DNA of 64,000 bases from an uncultured Bacteroidia bacterium (GTDB lineage: Bacteria; Bacteroidota; Bacteroidia; Bacteroidales; UBA932), in assembly GCA_902772985.1 (NCBI GenBank), contig CACYCP010000067.1:1-64000 (forward strand), in the 5' to 3' direction. Below the pieces are notes generated by a model, which ran no database searches, was not told the origin of the DNA, and saw nothing but the letters and a program-made list of their open reading frames with translations. A program made the translations under genes and the position numbers. The first letter of the stretch is position 1; each line of letters begins with the position of its first letter. Positions 32,298 through 42,080 of this stretch are shown here, piece after piece.

Positions 32298-35266
32298 TTA
32301 AGATTCTGAAAGCGTCGGCAGGTTCGGGTAAAACCTACAACCTGGCGCTTGAATACATCCGGCTGCTCCTTGTTTCGGAGCGGCCGGATGCTTATCGTCA
32401 TGTTTTGGCGGTGACCTTTACCAACAAGGCTACGGATGAAATGAAACGCCGTATCCTTCAGGAACTCTACACGCTTTCCGTAAGTCCGGAGGGCTCACGC
32501 TATTTCGACAGCCTGGTACCATCAGTGGTTCCATCGGCTGACGAACTTCGCCGAAGGGCGTCGGTCCAGCTTTCCGGTATCCTTCATGACTATTCGGCCT
32601 TCGCTGTATCCACCATCGACCGCTTTTTCCAGCAGACTTTAAGGGCTTTTTCCCGCGAAATAGGCCAGTTTTCCCCTTATCAGGTGCACCTGGACAGGGA
32701 AGCCCTTGTGAGCGAGAGCGTGGAAAGGGTGCTGGACGACCTTTCAGAGGATGACAAGGCACTTATCGGCTGGCTTACAAGCAGCGTGAAGGAAGAACTG
32801 GCCCAGAGAGGCAAATTCAAATTGGAGGAAGGCCTGCTGGGTATTGCATCAGGGCTGAATACCCTTCCCGATGACGCCCCTCCTTTCAGCCGGGAAAGGA
32901 TGGAGCGGCTTCGCGGCGTTTTCAAGAAAACCGAGCAGGATTTCAGGCAGATGGTCCGGGAGCGCGCCCAAAAGGTGCTTGATGCTTTCGATAGGGCCGG
33001 CGTTTCTCCGTCGGATACGTATAGAAGCGCGTTTAATGTAATTAATTCTTACTGCGATCTCTCCAATCCGAAAGCGGCTGTTTCAGCTCCTACGGCGGCT
33101 TTTGTCGCCAGGGCCCAGAATCCCGATGAGTGGTTCCCCAAGTCCAAGGCTCATTTGAGGATAGGGCTGCAGGATATGCTTGAAAGGCCACTGGATGAGT
33201 TCCTGGCATGTTTCGGCACTCCTTTCAAGGTCTATAATACGGCCAGGAAGCTAAGTTCCCAGCTGTACAGCCTCGGCCTTGCCGAAGAGCTTAGAAACGC
33301 TTTTTCCCTTATCCAAAGGGAGAAAAACATTATTTCAATCGATGATTCCTCCGATATCCTGAAAGGAATCATTGACGGCACCGACGCTCCTTTCATTTAC
33401 GAGAAACTGGGCGTCCGGTACGAGGATTTCCTCTTGGACGAGTTTCAGGACACTTCCGACGTCCAGTGGGAAAATTTCCGTCCCCTTCTGCACAACAGCA
33501 TTGCTTCCGGCAACGACTCCCTTGTGGTAGGGGACGTAAAACAAAGCATTTACCGCTGGAGAGGCTCGGACTGGAGGCTACTGGACAGCGGTATCCAGGA
33601 AGAATTCCCCGGCAGCGAGGTCCGTGCGCTCAAAAATAATTGGCGCACCTGCCGGACGATAGTGGACTTCAACAACGACTTTTTCAAATATGCGGCCTCG
33701 GAACTTGGCCTTTCCGGTATTTATGCCGATGTAGAGCAATCGGCCTGCTTCCCTTGTCCGGCTCCAGGCTCGGTGGATGTCGTTTACACGTCGGAGCAGA
33801 TGGACGAGCTCCTCTCGAGCATTAAGGCTGCAAGGGAGAGGGGAGCCCGGTGGGAGGATATCGCAGTGCTGGTGCGGGATAATGAAATTGGCTCTGAAAT
33901 AGCCGGACAGTGCATCCTGAACCAGATACCGGTGGTGTCGGACGAATCCCTTTATGTCAAGAGTTCGGTCACGATACGCCGCCTCATTTCACAACTTTCA
34001 TTGCTTCAGACGCCTCCCGGGGAGAAAAAGCCCACAGCGGCAACTTTCCTTGCCAAGTCAATGGAAATGGAACTCCCGGACGCCTACCACTCGCTGGTAG
34101 ATTTGGCCGAATCTATCCTTCGGGAACTCCGACAAGCTTTCCCGGACAGCTTTAATGCCGAAATACCGCATATCCAGGCTTTTATGGACCGTCTTCAGGA
34201 ATGGGTCCAGGCCAATGGCAACAGCCTTGGCGCTTTCCTGAAATTCTGGGAAAAGGCCAAGCCGAAGATTGCTTCGCCCCGAAGCGGTGATTCTGTGAGG
34301 ATAATGACCATCCATAAGGCCAAGGGCCTGGAATTCCCCTTCGTGATTTTTCCTTTCGCTGAAAAAGTGCGTCTGTTTTCCTCCAGAAAAAGCTGGTGCG
34401 CCCCGCATTTGGAAGGCACATCCCTGGAGGGTGAGGCCGAGGGCTATTATCAAATCGACATCACTTCATCCGTCACATCCACGCTTTTCGATGAGGAATT
34501 CACCAAGGAGAGCCAGATGCAGCTTGTTGACGCCATTAATCTCTTTTATGTGGCCCTGACACGTGCGAAGTATGGACTTAAGATCATTTCGTCCCTTCCC
34601 ACAACGGATAAAGCCCCGAAAAATATGGCGCACGTACTGTACAATTATTTGGGCAAGGAAGAATACCACTCCGGTGAGCCATTCGATTTCAGCACATTGA
34701 AAAGGGATGCTCCGGCCGAAGAAAGCCTTGAATGTGATTATCCTTCATTTGCTGCCGATACCGGAAAGCGCCTTCGTTTCAGCCCCGAGGCCGCCGATTA
34801 TTTCGGCCAGGATGGAAGTTTCGGGCCCGAGGCAAGCCGCAGGATCAGGGGAAATGTGCTTCACGGTATAATGGCCAATGTCATTGTGCCTGAAGACCTT
34901 GAGCCGGCGGTGGATGCTGCCCTGCAGGCCGGGGAACTGCCTCCCGGAATGCGGGAGCAGGCTCTGGAAATGCTTGGAAGCCGCATCGCTTCGGCCGTGG
35001 AAAGGGGATGGTTTTCTCCGGGGGTGCAAGTCCGCTGTGAACGTCCGGTCATTTCTGCCGACGGACAGGAGTTCCGCCCCGACAGGGTGGTGCTTCATCC
35101 GGGCGGCAGGGTGGATATAATTGATTATAAGTTCGGCGCAAGGGAGGAGTCCTACAAATACCAGATATTTCGATACGTGAATCTCTACAAAAGTATGGGA
35201 TTTTCCCCGGTTTATGGTTATTTGTGGTATTTGGAAGATGATGAAATTTCATTACCTTTGCAATGA
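32294..35266 (+). CDS. addA: AddA-like UvrD-type helicase/nuclease
   Basis: This 990-residue protein is the helicase-nuclease subunit that, with AddB, resects double-strand breaks for RecA loading. Walker A is ASAGSGKT near residues 7-14, VTFTNKATDEMK follows (motif Ia), and DEFQDTSDVQW is Walker B. The helicase motif VGDVKQSIYRWRG lies about 412-424, and IMTIHKAKGLEF is motif V. The PD-(D/E)XK nuclease remains at the C terminus as DRVVL...IIDYKFG. The start is GTG, overlapping the upstream stop. The likely partner addB is 22 kb away at 54505. Confidence 0.88.
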   Translation: MIKILKASAGSGKTYNLALEYIRLLLVSERPDAYRHVLAVTFTNKATDEMKRRILQELYTLSVSPEGSRYFDSLVPSVVPSADELRRRASVQLSGILHDYSAFAVSTIDRFFQQTLRAFSREIGQFSPYQVHLDREALVSESVERVLDDLSEDDKALIGWLTSSVKEELAQRGKFKLEEGLLGIASGLNTLPDDAPPFSRERMERLRGVFKKTEQDFRQMVRERAQKVLDAFDRAGVSPSDTYRSAFNVINSYCDLSNPKAAVSAPTAAFVARAQNPDEWFPKSKAHLRIGLQDMLERPLDEFLACFGTPFKVYNTARKLSSQLYSLGLAEELRNAFSLIQREKNIISIDDSSDILKGIIDGTDAPFIYEKLGVRYEDFLLDEFQDTSDVQWENFRPLLHNSIASGNDSLVVGDVKQSIYRWRGSDWRLLDSGIQEEFPGSEVRALKNNWRTCRTIVDFNNDFFKYAASELGLSGIYADVEQSACFPCPAPGSVDVVYTSEQMDELLSSIKAARERGARWEDIAVLVRDNEIGSEIAGQCILNQIPVVSDESLYVKSSVTIRRLISQLSLLQTPPGEKKPTAATFLAKSMEMELPDAYHSLVDLAESILRELRQAFPDSFNAEIPHIQAFMDRLQEWVQANGNSLGAFLKFWEKAKPKIASPRSGDSVRIMTIHKAKGLEFPFVIFPFAEKVRLFSSRKSWCAPHLEGTSLEGEAEGYYQIDITSSVTSTLFDEEFTKESQMQLVDAINLFYVALTRAKYGLKIISSLPTTDKAPKNMAHVLYNYLGKEEYHSGEPFDFSTLKRDAPAEESLECDYPSFAADTGKRLRFSPEAADYFGQDGSFGPEASRRIRGNVLHGIMANVIVPEDLEPAVDAALQAGELPPGMREQALEMLGSRIASAVERGWFSPGVQVRCERPVISADGQEFRPDRVVLHPGGRVDIIDYKFGAREESYKYQIFRYVNLYKSMGFSPVYGYLWYLEDDEISLPLQ
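35253..35260 (+). promoter_or_regulatory. Promoter -7 element for DUF4290-ftsK, inside the end of addA
   Basis: TACCTTTG fits TAnnTTTG and lies 22 bases before the ATG at 35283, which supports that start rather than the GTG at 35277. It is embedded in the last codons of addA. Confidence 0.6.
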
Positions 35267-35282
35267 TTAAAAGTCTGTGTGT

Positions 35283-35954
35283 ATGGAAGCAAGTGAGAAT
35301 TCTATCAAGCTATATTACAATACCGAAGTTGAGAAGTTGCAAATGCCTGAATATGGGCGTAATGTCCTTAAGATGGTAGAGCAGCTGCGCGACATTCCCG
35401 ATCGGGCAAAAAGGACGGAGCAGGCATACGCTGTCGTGAAGGTTATGGAGAGCCTTAATCCCCAGGTTCACCAGCAGGAGAACTTCTCCCAGAAACTCTG
35501 GGATCACCTTTTCATGATAGCCGGTTACGACCTGGATGTGGATTCGCCTTTTCCCAAGCCCCTGCCGGAGATTGTAAACAGCCGCCCGGATCCCATCCCG
35601 CTGAACACCAAGCCCATACGCGCCAGGCACTATGGCCGTAACATCGAGAGCATACTGGACCTTATTGCTTCTGAACCTGAGGGGGAGGTAAAATGGGCCA
35701 TGATACGCTCCCTGGCCATTTATATGCGCCAGCAATACCTTATCTGGAATAAGGATACCGTGGAGGATGCTACCATTTTCCAGGATATAGAAAGGCTGTC
35801 AGGAGGAAGGGTGAAGGTTCCGGAAGGACTGGAACTTTCCAAACTGTCTTCAGACGCTTCATTCTCCCGTCCTGGTATGAACCTGGGCTTCAATACCGGC
35901 GGGAAAAACGGCAAATTCAACAGGAACTTCCGTAAAAACGGTAAGAAGAAATGA
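35283..35954 (+). CDS. DUF4290 family protein
   Basis: This 223-residue cytosolic protein of a Bacteroidota-specific family has unknown function. Its body is helical (about 1-190, with KLWDHLFMIAGYDLDVDSPFP, a family-typical stretch), and it ends in a basic Gly/Asn/Lys tail that may bind nucleic acid. It overlaps ftsK by 4 bases. The GTG at 35277, two codons earlier, is possible but less likely than the ATG. Confidence 0.85.
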   Translation: MEASENSIKLYYNTEVEKLQMPEYGRNVLKMVEQLRDIPDRAKRTEQAYAVVKVMESLNPQVHQQENFSQKLWDHLFMIAGYDLDVDSPFPKPLPEIVNSRPDPIPLNTKPIRARHYGRNIESILDLIASEPEGEVKWAMIRSLAIYMRQQYLIWNKDTVEDATIFQDIERLSGGRVKVPEGLELSKLSSDASFSRPGMNLGFNTGGKNGKFNRNFRKNGKKK

Positions 35955-38359
35955 GTTATTTCTCTAAATATTGGAATGGACTTACCGAAAGGAAGCAGAA
36001 CGGACTTCGTTTTCTGGCGGTGGTGGCAGTGCTGCTGTTCACCATTACCGTAAGCGTATCGGTCTTATCCTATCTCTTTACTTGGAAACAGGATCAGAGC
36101 CTTCTGGGAGCCGCATCGTCAGAAGCGATTCAGAACGCTGCCGCATCCTCTGGTCTCAAGATCGGCCATTTCCTGGTCAGTGATTCTTTCGGCCTTGCAG
36201 CCCTTTGCATCGTGGTTTTCCTATGGGTTTGGACTTTTAAGCTGCTCCTCCCCAAAACTCGCATTATGCTGCGGAAATGGTTTGTCGGGACCTTATCCCT
36301 TTCCTTCATCCTATCCTGGGCCCTGTCGCTCACCGGGCGTTTCATAGGTCAGGAGTTCCTTTTCGGGGGAGGAATGGGCGGAAGGGCCGGTGCCGCCGTG
36401 GTGAATCTTGTGGTCCTGAAACTTGGAGAGATAATTTGTGCCATTCTCATTCTTGCCGTTTTTGCAATCTGGCTTTATTGCATAAGCCGTCGCTTTGCTA
36501 ATCTCATTACGGGTAAAAAGGAAGAAGCCGTTGTCGTGGAGCCGGATATAGAACCGGAAATCAAAGCGGAAGTGGTGGAAGAGCCTTCATTATCTGTCCC
36601 CTCACATTCTTTCGAACTTCCGAAATTCCATATCAAGAAGCCTCGCAAGAAAGCTGAACCGGAGCCTGAACCAGAAGCCGAACCTGATGAGGAAGAGACT
36701 CCGGAAGCCTCCCAGGAGGAAGGCAGTTTCTCGGTTGTAACGGACGATTCCTTGGAAAAGGAAGTCCGCGAGCCGCTCAAGCCCATCGACAACCGCTTGG
36801 ATCCGCCGGACGGCCTTCCCAAATACCATTTGCCGGCACTGGACATTCTTGGAGATTATGCCAACGCAAGGTACGAAGTATCCCAGGACGAACTTGTGCG
36901 TAATAACAACAAGATTCGTGTTACTCTTGGGAATTATAAGATTCAGGTCAGGGATGTGACCGCCGTCGTCGGTCCTACCGTCACCTTGTATAAGGTTTAT
37001 CCTGCCCCCGGCGTCAAGATATCGGCCATCAAGCAATTGCAGGACGATATTGGAATCTCGCTCACCGCCAAGGGTGTTCGCATCACTACTTTGGCCGATT
37101 CCGTGGGTATTGAAGTGGCCAACGACAAGTCCTCCATCGTGCCTCTCAAGGCCCTGCTGAACGACCCGGCTTTCCGCGAAAGCAAGGCCGAGCTTCCGGT
37201 TGCCATAGGCTACACCATTTCCCAGCAGGTGAAGGTGTTCGACCTGGCCGACGCTCCGCACCTCCTTGTGGCCGGTGCAACGAAGCAGGGTAAATCCGTG
37301 GGCCTCAATGTGATAGTCGCCTCGCTGCTGTATTCGAAGCATCCTTCGGAGCTGAAATTTGTCTTCATTGATCCGAAGATGGTGGAATTCTCATCTTACG
37401 GGCGCCTTCTGCACCATTACCTGGCAGTTTTGCCCAATTCCGGCAGTGAACAGGAGGAAAAGGACCGTTCCATAGTGAAGAATGCCAAGGATGCGGCCGC
37501 CGTGCTTCAATCCCTGTGCGTAGAGATGGACGAAAGGTATAAACTTCTGTCGCTGGGCATGGTGAACAATGTGAAGCTGTACAACCAGAAATGGAAAGAG
37601 CATCACCTCCGTTCCGACGAAGGCCATCATTTCATGCCTTACATCGTGGTTGTAATAGATGAGTATGCAGACCTTACAATGTCCGTCGGCGCCGGACCGG
37701 AGTCGAAGGCCCTGGCCCGCAGCATCACAACTTCGGTCATCCGTCTTGCCCAGAAGGGACGTGCTGCCGGCCTTCACGTCATCCTTGCCACCCAGCGTCC
37801 TACGGTGGATGTCATAACCGGCCTAATCAAGGCCAACTTCCCCATGAGAATCGCCTTCCGCGTGACTTCGCGCATCGATTCGGCTACAATCCTGGATCAA
37901 CCAGGCGCCGACAAACTTATCGGCAGGGGAGATATGCTGCTTTACAGCGGGGTTGAAATGGAAAGGGTGCAGTGCGCATTCATCAGCAACGATGAAATCG
38001 TGGCCCTCACCAAGGAAGTAGGAGACCAGATTGGATATCAGAAGAGTTACAATACACCTTATTATTTACCCGAACCTGCACCTGCCGAAGGAGACGATGG
38101 CTCCGGAGGCGGAATGGTGGATATGAAAGCCCTTGATGAACGCTTCGAAGAGGCTGCCAGAACAATTGTTTTGAATCAAAGAGGCTCAACTTCCGACCTT
38201 CAACGCAAACTTGGTATGGGATATGCAAAGGCAGGTAGAGTGATGGACCAACTGGAAGCCGCAGGCATAGTGGGCCCGCCGAATGGTGCCAAGCCTCGCG
38301 ACGTCCTGGTAAAGGACCTCGCCGAACTGGAGGAGATTCTCCGGCATTTTATGGAATAA
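35951..38359 (+). CDS. ftsK: DNA translocase FtsK
   Basis: FtsK is the hexameric septal DNA pump that resolves chromosome dimers with XerCD. This 802-residue protein has N-terminal membrane helices (about four in residues 20-180), a short acidic Pro/Glu linker (about 200-280) and an alpha-beta motor. Walker A is GATKQGKS (about 443-450), with VVIDEYADLTM as Walker B. A C-terminal winged-helix gamma domain carries the ending RKLGMGYAKAGRVMDQLEAAGIVG. The linker is much shorter than in E. coli. A XerD-like recombinase is encoded in the same window at 53032. Confidence 0.95.
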   Translation: MSYFSKYWNGLTERKQNGLRFLAVVAVLLFTITVSVSVLSYLFTWKQDQSLLGAASSEAIQNAAASSGLKIGHFLVSDSFGLAALCIVVFLWVWTFKLLLPKTRIMLRKWFVGTLSLSFILSWALSLTGRFIGQEFLFGGGMGGRAGAAVVNLVVLKLGEIICAILILAVFAIWLYCISRRFANLITGKKEEAVVVEPDIEPEIKAEVVEEPSLSVPSHSFELPKFHIKKPRKKAEPEPEPEAEPDEEETPEASQEEGSFSVVTDDSLEKEVREPLKPIDNRLDPPDGLPKYHLPALDILGDYANARYEVSQDELVRNNNKIRVTLGNYKIQVRDVTAVVGPTVTLYKVYPAPGVKISAIKQLQDDIGISLTAKGVRITTLADSVGIEVANDKSSIVPLKALLNDPAFRESKAELPVAIGYTISQQVKVFDLADAPHLLVAGATKQGKSVGLNVIVASLLYSKHPSELKFVFIDPKMVEFSSYGRLLHHYLAVLPNSGSEQEEKDRSIVKNAKDAAAVLQSLCVEMDERYKLLSLGMVNNVKLYNQKWKEHHLRSDEGHHFMPYIVVVIDEYADLTMSVGAGPESKALARSITTSVIRLAQKGRAAGLHVILATQRPTVDVITGLIKANFPMRIAFRVTSRIDSATILDQPGADKLIGRGDMLLYSGVEMERVQCAFISNDEIVALTKEVGDQIGYQKSYNTPYYLPEPAPAEGDDGSGGGMVDMKALDERFEEAARTIVLNQRGSTSDLQRKLGMGYAKAGRVMDQLEAAGIVGPPNGAKPRDVLVKDLAELEEILRHFME

Positions 38360-38363
38360 AAAG

Positions 38364-38897
38364 GTGAAAAAACTATTATCGGCAATTTTGTTGACAGTCC
38401 TGGGAGGCGTCTTGGTGTTTGCTCAGGATGGTATCCCCGTGCTTGATGCGGCAAAGGGGAAAAGGGTGTCTTTCCACTATTCCTACAGTCTTTCCCGCGG
38501 CGGTGAGGCATTTGCCCCTGTTACGGACGGTAAAGTGCTTGTGCAGGATAATGCTTATACCCTTGAGGGGCTGGGGCTTAAAGTAATCAGCGACGGCTAC
38601 AGCCGCTGGACTTTGGATAGTGATGCAGAGGAACTTTTGATAGAGACGGTGCAGGACAATGACATCTTCACGAATCCGGCGCTTTTCCTGGCCACCTACC
38701 GTTCCTATATGGATAAGATAAAGGTAAACAGCCAGGGGGCCGATTCGCTGGACATCACCCTTTCCCTGGATACCGACACCAAGGCCCGTTTTATCCTTAA
38801 GGGGATAAGTTATTCCGAGAAGGAGGATGGAAAAAGCGACTTCTCCTTGGACGAGAAATCGCTTCCTTCAAATTTCGTGGTAACCGATTTGCGTTAA
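38364..38897 (+). CDS. LolA-like periplasmic lipoprotein carrier
   Basis: This 177-residue exported protein has a signal peptide (about 1-20, ending FAQ). The fold pattern (repeated antiparallel strands, for example VSFHYSYSLSRGG and LGLKVISDGYSRWTLD) and position after ftsK match LolA of Bacteroidota, which ferries lipoproteins across the periplasm to the outer membrane. The start is a GTG at 38364, 4 bases after the ftsK stop; no nearby ATG would keep the signal peptide. It overlaps the convergent FISUMP gene by 4 bases. Confidence 0.82.
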   Translation: MKKLLSAILLTVLGGVLVFAQDGIPVLDAAKGKRVSFHYSYSLSRGGEAFAPVTDGKVLVQDNAYTLEGLGLKVISDGYSRWTLDSDAEELLIETVQDNDIFTNPALFLATYRSYMDKIKVNSQGADSLDITLSLDTDTKARFILKGISYSEKEDGKSDFSLDEKSLPSNFVVTDLR

Positions 38898-39853
38898 TTA
38901 TCCTTTACGCAGCGGACGCTCATGGCAAGGGACTTCTTGTTTCCCTTGCCTTTTTGTACCACCGGATTGTCGTCGATGATATAGCGGTAACCGGCCATAT
39001 TGCTGCCGTACTCGTCGGCAACCCACCAGCAGGCATATTCCAGAAAACCTGCTTCCTTTTCACTTGTGTCCAGCGAAAGGTCCATGTAACCGACAGGAAT
39101 TGCGTTGAACTTGGTGGTGTTGGTAATAGTGACCTGAGGCCAGTATTCCCACATTTCGTTTTGCAGGAAATAGGCCTTGGCCATCAGTTCTCCGGCATCA
39201 TCGCCCCAAGCCTCGTCGAATTCATCGCCGGTGGGGAGACGCCATCCTTCCGGGCAGGCCTGATTGGCCTCTTCCCAGGTATAATACCTTCCGAAGCAGG
39301 CATCGACCACTTCAGATTCCCGGTAGCTGTGGCCGTAATTCTCGTTCCAAAGATTATCGGTGAGCCAGGTCAGGTTGCCGGCAACTACACTGCGGTATTT
39401 TTTGTCATCGGCCTGGACATCGGGAATTCCTTTCATGCCCTCCATGGATTTTTCAGGATCAATCGCCCTGAAAACAGTATTGGCTGAAGTGTTGTAAACG
39501 CCCTCGCCGAAGGCAAAGCAGGTAATTGTGTACATACCCAGCGTATCGGCCGTGTAGCTGTAAGTGATGGGTCTTGGAATTTTGCTGATGTCGGGAATCG
39601 TATCTTTTGCGGTCATGGGAACTGTGTTTATTTTCCAGCAAATCCCAATGACATCGGGAAGATCTCCTTTGGACGGAGTAAGTTTACTGACGTCTGCCGT
39701 GACTGTAACGGTGGTCCCTGCCCTTACATAAGGAATGGCGGTACTCACCTTGAGGCCGCTCAAGGTGGGATTGGTCTCCGGTTCATCCTTTTTGCAAGAA
39801 ATGAGAGCGGAGCAAAGGGCCGCTGCACATAATACTAATATTCTGATCTTCAT
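38894..39853 (-). CDS. FISUMP-domain lipoprotein
   Basis: This 319-residue predicted surface or periplasmic lipoprotein has a lipobox ending ALISC near residues 15-19. After an N-terminal Ig-like or PKD-like stretch (about 30-125), the C-terminal part has the Fibrobacter succinogenes major paralogous domain marks: YYTWEEANQACPEGWRLPTG, WWVADEYGSN and the final MSVRCVKD. Function is unknown; such proteins are common cell-surface lipoproteins. The ATG at 39853 begins at the signal peptide; the in-frame ATG at 39877 is 8 codons earlier. Confidence 0.82.
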   Translation of the reverse strand: MKIRILVLCAAALCSALISCKKDEPETNPTLSGLKVSTAIPYVRAGTTVTVTADVSKLTPSKGDLPDVIGICWKINTVPMTAKDTIPDISKIPRPITYSYTADTLGMYTITCFAFGEGVYNTSANTVFRAIDPEKSMEGMKGIPDVQADDKKYRSVVAGNLTWLTDNLWNENYGHSYRESEVVDACFGRYYTWEEANQACPEGWRLPTGDEFDEAWGDDAGELMAKAYFLQNEMWEYWPQVTITNTTKFNAIPVGYMDLSLDTSEKEAGFLEYACWWVADEYGSNMAGYRYIIDDNPVVQKGKGNKKSLAMSVRCVKDN

Positions 39854-39895
39854 ATCATTCGTCAATACGAACAACAAATATCGCTATTTTTTTTG

Positions 39896-39903
39896 TATTT
39901 TTG
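39896..39903 (+). promoter_or_regulatory. Promoter -7 element for apbE
   Basis: TATTTTTG matches TAnnTTTG. It ends inside the codon TTG at 39901, which is therefore unlikely to be a start. The next in-frame TTG at 39922 is 18 bases further on. Confidence 0.6.
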
Positions 39904-39921
39904 CACAAAATCCTTGCCAAT

Positions 39922-40950
39922 TTGAGAAAGTTTGCACTGTTTTTACTTATCTGTATCTTGGTTTCCTGCTCGGGTGGCCGGGGCCGATATGTGCAAATCG
40001 CAGGTTTTGCCCAAGGAGGGAAGTACTCGGTGAAAATAAACATGGACGGAGTTGTGGTGCCGGCCACGGAAGTCCGGGACAGCATCGAGGACATTCTGCA
40101 CCGTATAGACAGCACCCTTTCCGGCTATAACGGGAAATCACACCTGTCCCGCTTCAACGCCGGTGAAAAGGTGCCTGCAAGCGGGATGTTCCTGGAGATG
40201 TACGAGCTGGCCTACAGCTATTGGGAAGCCTCCGGCGGGGCTCTGGATTTTGCCGCCGGCCCTCTTTACGATGCCTGGGGTTTCGGCTTTAAAAACAGCA
40301 GTTTTCCTACGGAGGAGGAAATCGCGGCTTTGAAGGAGGGATGCGGGATGAGACTGCTTCCACCAAGCCTTCCTGTGGTGGACGGCTATGTGGATCCAGC
40401 CCTGATTGGGAATCCCCGCCTGAATTACAATGCCATAGCCCAGGGCTACAGCTGCGACCTTGTGGCGGCGTATCTTTACGGCATCGGCGTAAAAGACATG
40501 CTTGTGGATATAGGGGAAATCTGGTGCGACGGCTTAAATCCTTCCGGCCGGGCGTGGTCCGTGGGGATAGACCGTCCCAGCGACAGGGATCCTTCCGATG
40601 AGGGGGGAAAGGAGGAGCTTAGCGGCGTTTGGAGCTCGGAGGGTAAAGCCTCAGGCATAGTCACTTCCGGTAATTACAGGAAGTATTACGTTAAGGACGG
40701 ACGAAAGTATGCCCACACAATAAATCCCATAAGCGGCCGTCCGGTGGAGCACAATCTTCTTAGCGCCACCGTTGTCTCTGCAAAAAGTGCGGCCCGCTCC
40801 GATGCCCTTGCAACCTGGTGCATGGTTGTGGGACTGGACGAAGCAAAGCGCCTGATTCTTGAGAATCCGGATCTCCAGGGCTGCCTTATCTACTCCGACG
40901 AGGATGGAAAAATGCAGGAGTGGGTTTCTGAAGGTTTCACATTGAAATAA
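39922..40950 (+). CDS. apbE: FAD:protein FMN transferase, lipoprotein
   Basis: ApbE attaches FMN to Thr residues of flavoproteins such as NqrB/NqrC and RnfD/RnfG using FAD. The lipobox is ILVSC at about residues 11-15, followed by the family's periplasmic domain. Marks include YDAWGFGF, ALDFAAG, LVDIGEIWCDG, ITSGNYRKYY-like and INPISGRPV, plus SDALATWCMVVG near the end. I choose TTG at 39922 because it begins a compact basic-hydrophobic signal and the earlier TTG overlaps the -7 element. The last 14 bases overlap the convergent comEC. Confidence 0.88.
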   Translation: MRKFALFLLICILVSCSGGRGRYVQIAGFAQGGKYSVKINMDGVVVPATEVRDSIEDILHRIDSTLSGYNGKSHLSRFNAGEKVPASGMFLEMYELAYSYWEASGGALDFAAGPLYDAWGFGFKNSSFPTEEEIAALKEGCGMRLLPPSLPVVDGYVDPALIGNPRLNYNAIAQGYSCDLVAAYLYGIGVKDMLVDIGEIWCDGLNPSGRAWSVGIDRPSDRDPSDEGGKEELSGVWSSEGKASGIVTSGNYRKYYVKDGRKYAHTINPISGRPVEHNLLSATVVSAKSAARSDALATWCMVVGLDEAKRLILENPDLQGCLIYSDEDGKMQEWVSEGFTLK

Positions 40951-42004
40951 GCTTCAGTACCCAGACAAGCAGGGTACAAAGCCCGTCCGTCGCCGCAATC
41001 AGGAAATGGGGACAAATGCCCGCCGAATGCAGCGCAAGGGTGAAAATGGCCGTTGCCATAAGGATGGTCGTCAGGGGAAGGGCGAAAAGGTTTGTCAGCA
41101 GGAAATACTTTGGGAAACTGTGGAAACGAAGCCAGACCAGCGGCCCTGTAAATACCTGGCAACTGATACTTAAGGCCGACGCGCTCCAAATCTTCCGCAT
41201 AGGGTCGAAGGCTATCCCTTTCGGATACCAAGCGTCCATCACCGGAAAAAGAATGAATATTCCTGCCATCGCCAGATAGGAGAGCTGGAATCCAAGGCTG
41301 TTTATGGCCGATGGATCCAGCGCAAGTTGGATAAGAAGGGCGACGCAAAGCACCCTCATGGGCTTTCTTTCCCGTCCCGAAAGACGCAGGGTTTCGTTTA
41401 TGAGGATGAAAAGGAAGGCCCGTACTATGGAAGGGCCGGCTCCTGTCATCAGGGTGAAAAAGCCAGCGCCCAGGATGAGCAGGATGAATCGGCCCAGAAG
41501 GGCCCTTGGGGACTTCCCTAAAACGAAGGTTAATTTATCGAAGATCAAATAGATAATTCCTATATGAAGACCCGAAAGGGCAAGGATGTGCGAGGCTCCG
41601 CTTTTCCGGAAAACCTCTATGCATTCCTTCGGGAGCGAACTCCTGTCTCCGGTAAGAAGGGCTTTCAGGAGCGGGGCCGAATTCTCATGGGCGAAAGGTA
41701 TTGAGTCAATAAATGCGCATAGCCCGCCGGCTGCCCTTTCAGCCATTGGGAAGCGCAGGCCATCTCCATAGGAAATGGATGAGTTGACATAGCAGAAAAG
41801 CCCTAGAAGCAGGAAAGAGCAAAGGATAAGGGGCAGGGAAGCGTCCGAAGAAAACAGCTTTTTGCGGAATACCAGAAAAATGGATACAAGTGAAAGGCAA
41901 AGGTTTGCTGTCAATGGGAAAAATCCCGGGGAAATAAGCGTCCCCGCAACGGCTCCTGCGGTAAAAAACACCGACAGGGTTTCTATATTCCTCGCCTCGG
42001 CCAT
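40937..42004 (-). CDS. ComEC/Rec2-type membrane protein, minimal competence-domain form
   Basis: This polytopic inner-membrane protein of 355 residues has about eight to ten hydrophobic helices. It contains the ComEC competence core, with the family signature around ALLTGDRSSLP and SGASHILALSGLHIGI (about 130-155). Full-length ComEC proteins have about 650-800 residues, with an N-terminal OB-like DUF4131 region and a C-terminal metallo-beta-lactamase domain. Both appear to be missing here, so this is the channel part only. It may take part in DNA uptake across the inner membrane, or may be a truncated derivative. It is single and divergent from ackA. Confidence 0.82.
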   Translation of the reverse strand: MAEARNIETLSVFFTAGAVAGTLISPGFFPLTANLCLSLVSIFLVFRKKLFSSDASLPLILCSFLLLGLFCYVNSSISYGDGLRFPMAERAAGGLCAFIDSIPFAHENSAPLLKALLTGDRSSLPKECIEVFRKSGASHILALSGLHIGIIYLIFDKLTFVLGKSPRALLGRFILLILGAGFFTLMTGAGPSIVRAFLFILINETLRLSGRERKPMRVLCVALLIQLALDPSAINSLGFQLSYLAMAGIFILFPVMDAWYPKGIAFDPMRKIWSASALSISCQVFTGPLVWLRFHSFPKYFLLTNLFALPLTTILMATAIFTLALHSAGICPHFLIAATDGLCTLLVWVLKLISM

Positions 42005-42030
42005 ACTTTGCGAAATTACACATAATTTCT

Positions 42031-42038
42031 TATCTTTG
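42031..42038 (+). promoter_or_regulatory. Promoter -7 element for ackA-ptb
   Basis: TATCTTTG fits TAnnTTTG; the predicted leader to the ATG at 42081 is about 38-40 bases. The sequence CTTTGCGAAGATAAG around it could fold into a small stem. Confidence 0.65.
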
Positions 42039-42080
42039 CGAAGATAAGATTGAATTTTTTAACTGTACAAGCATAAACTT

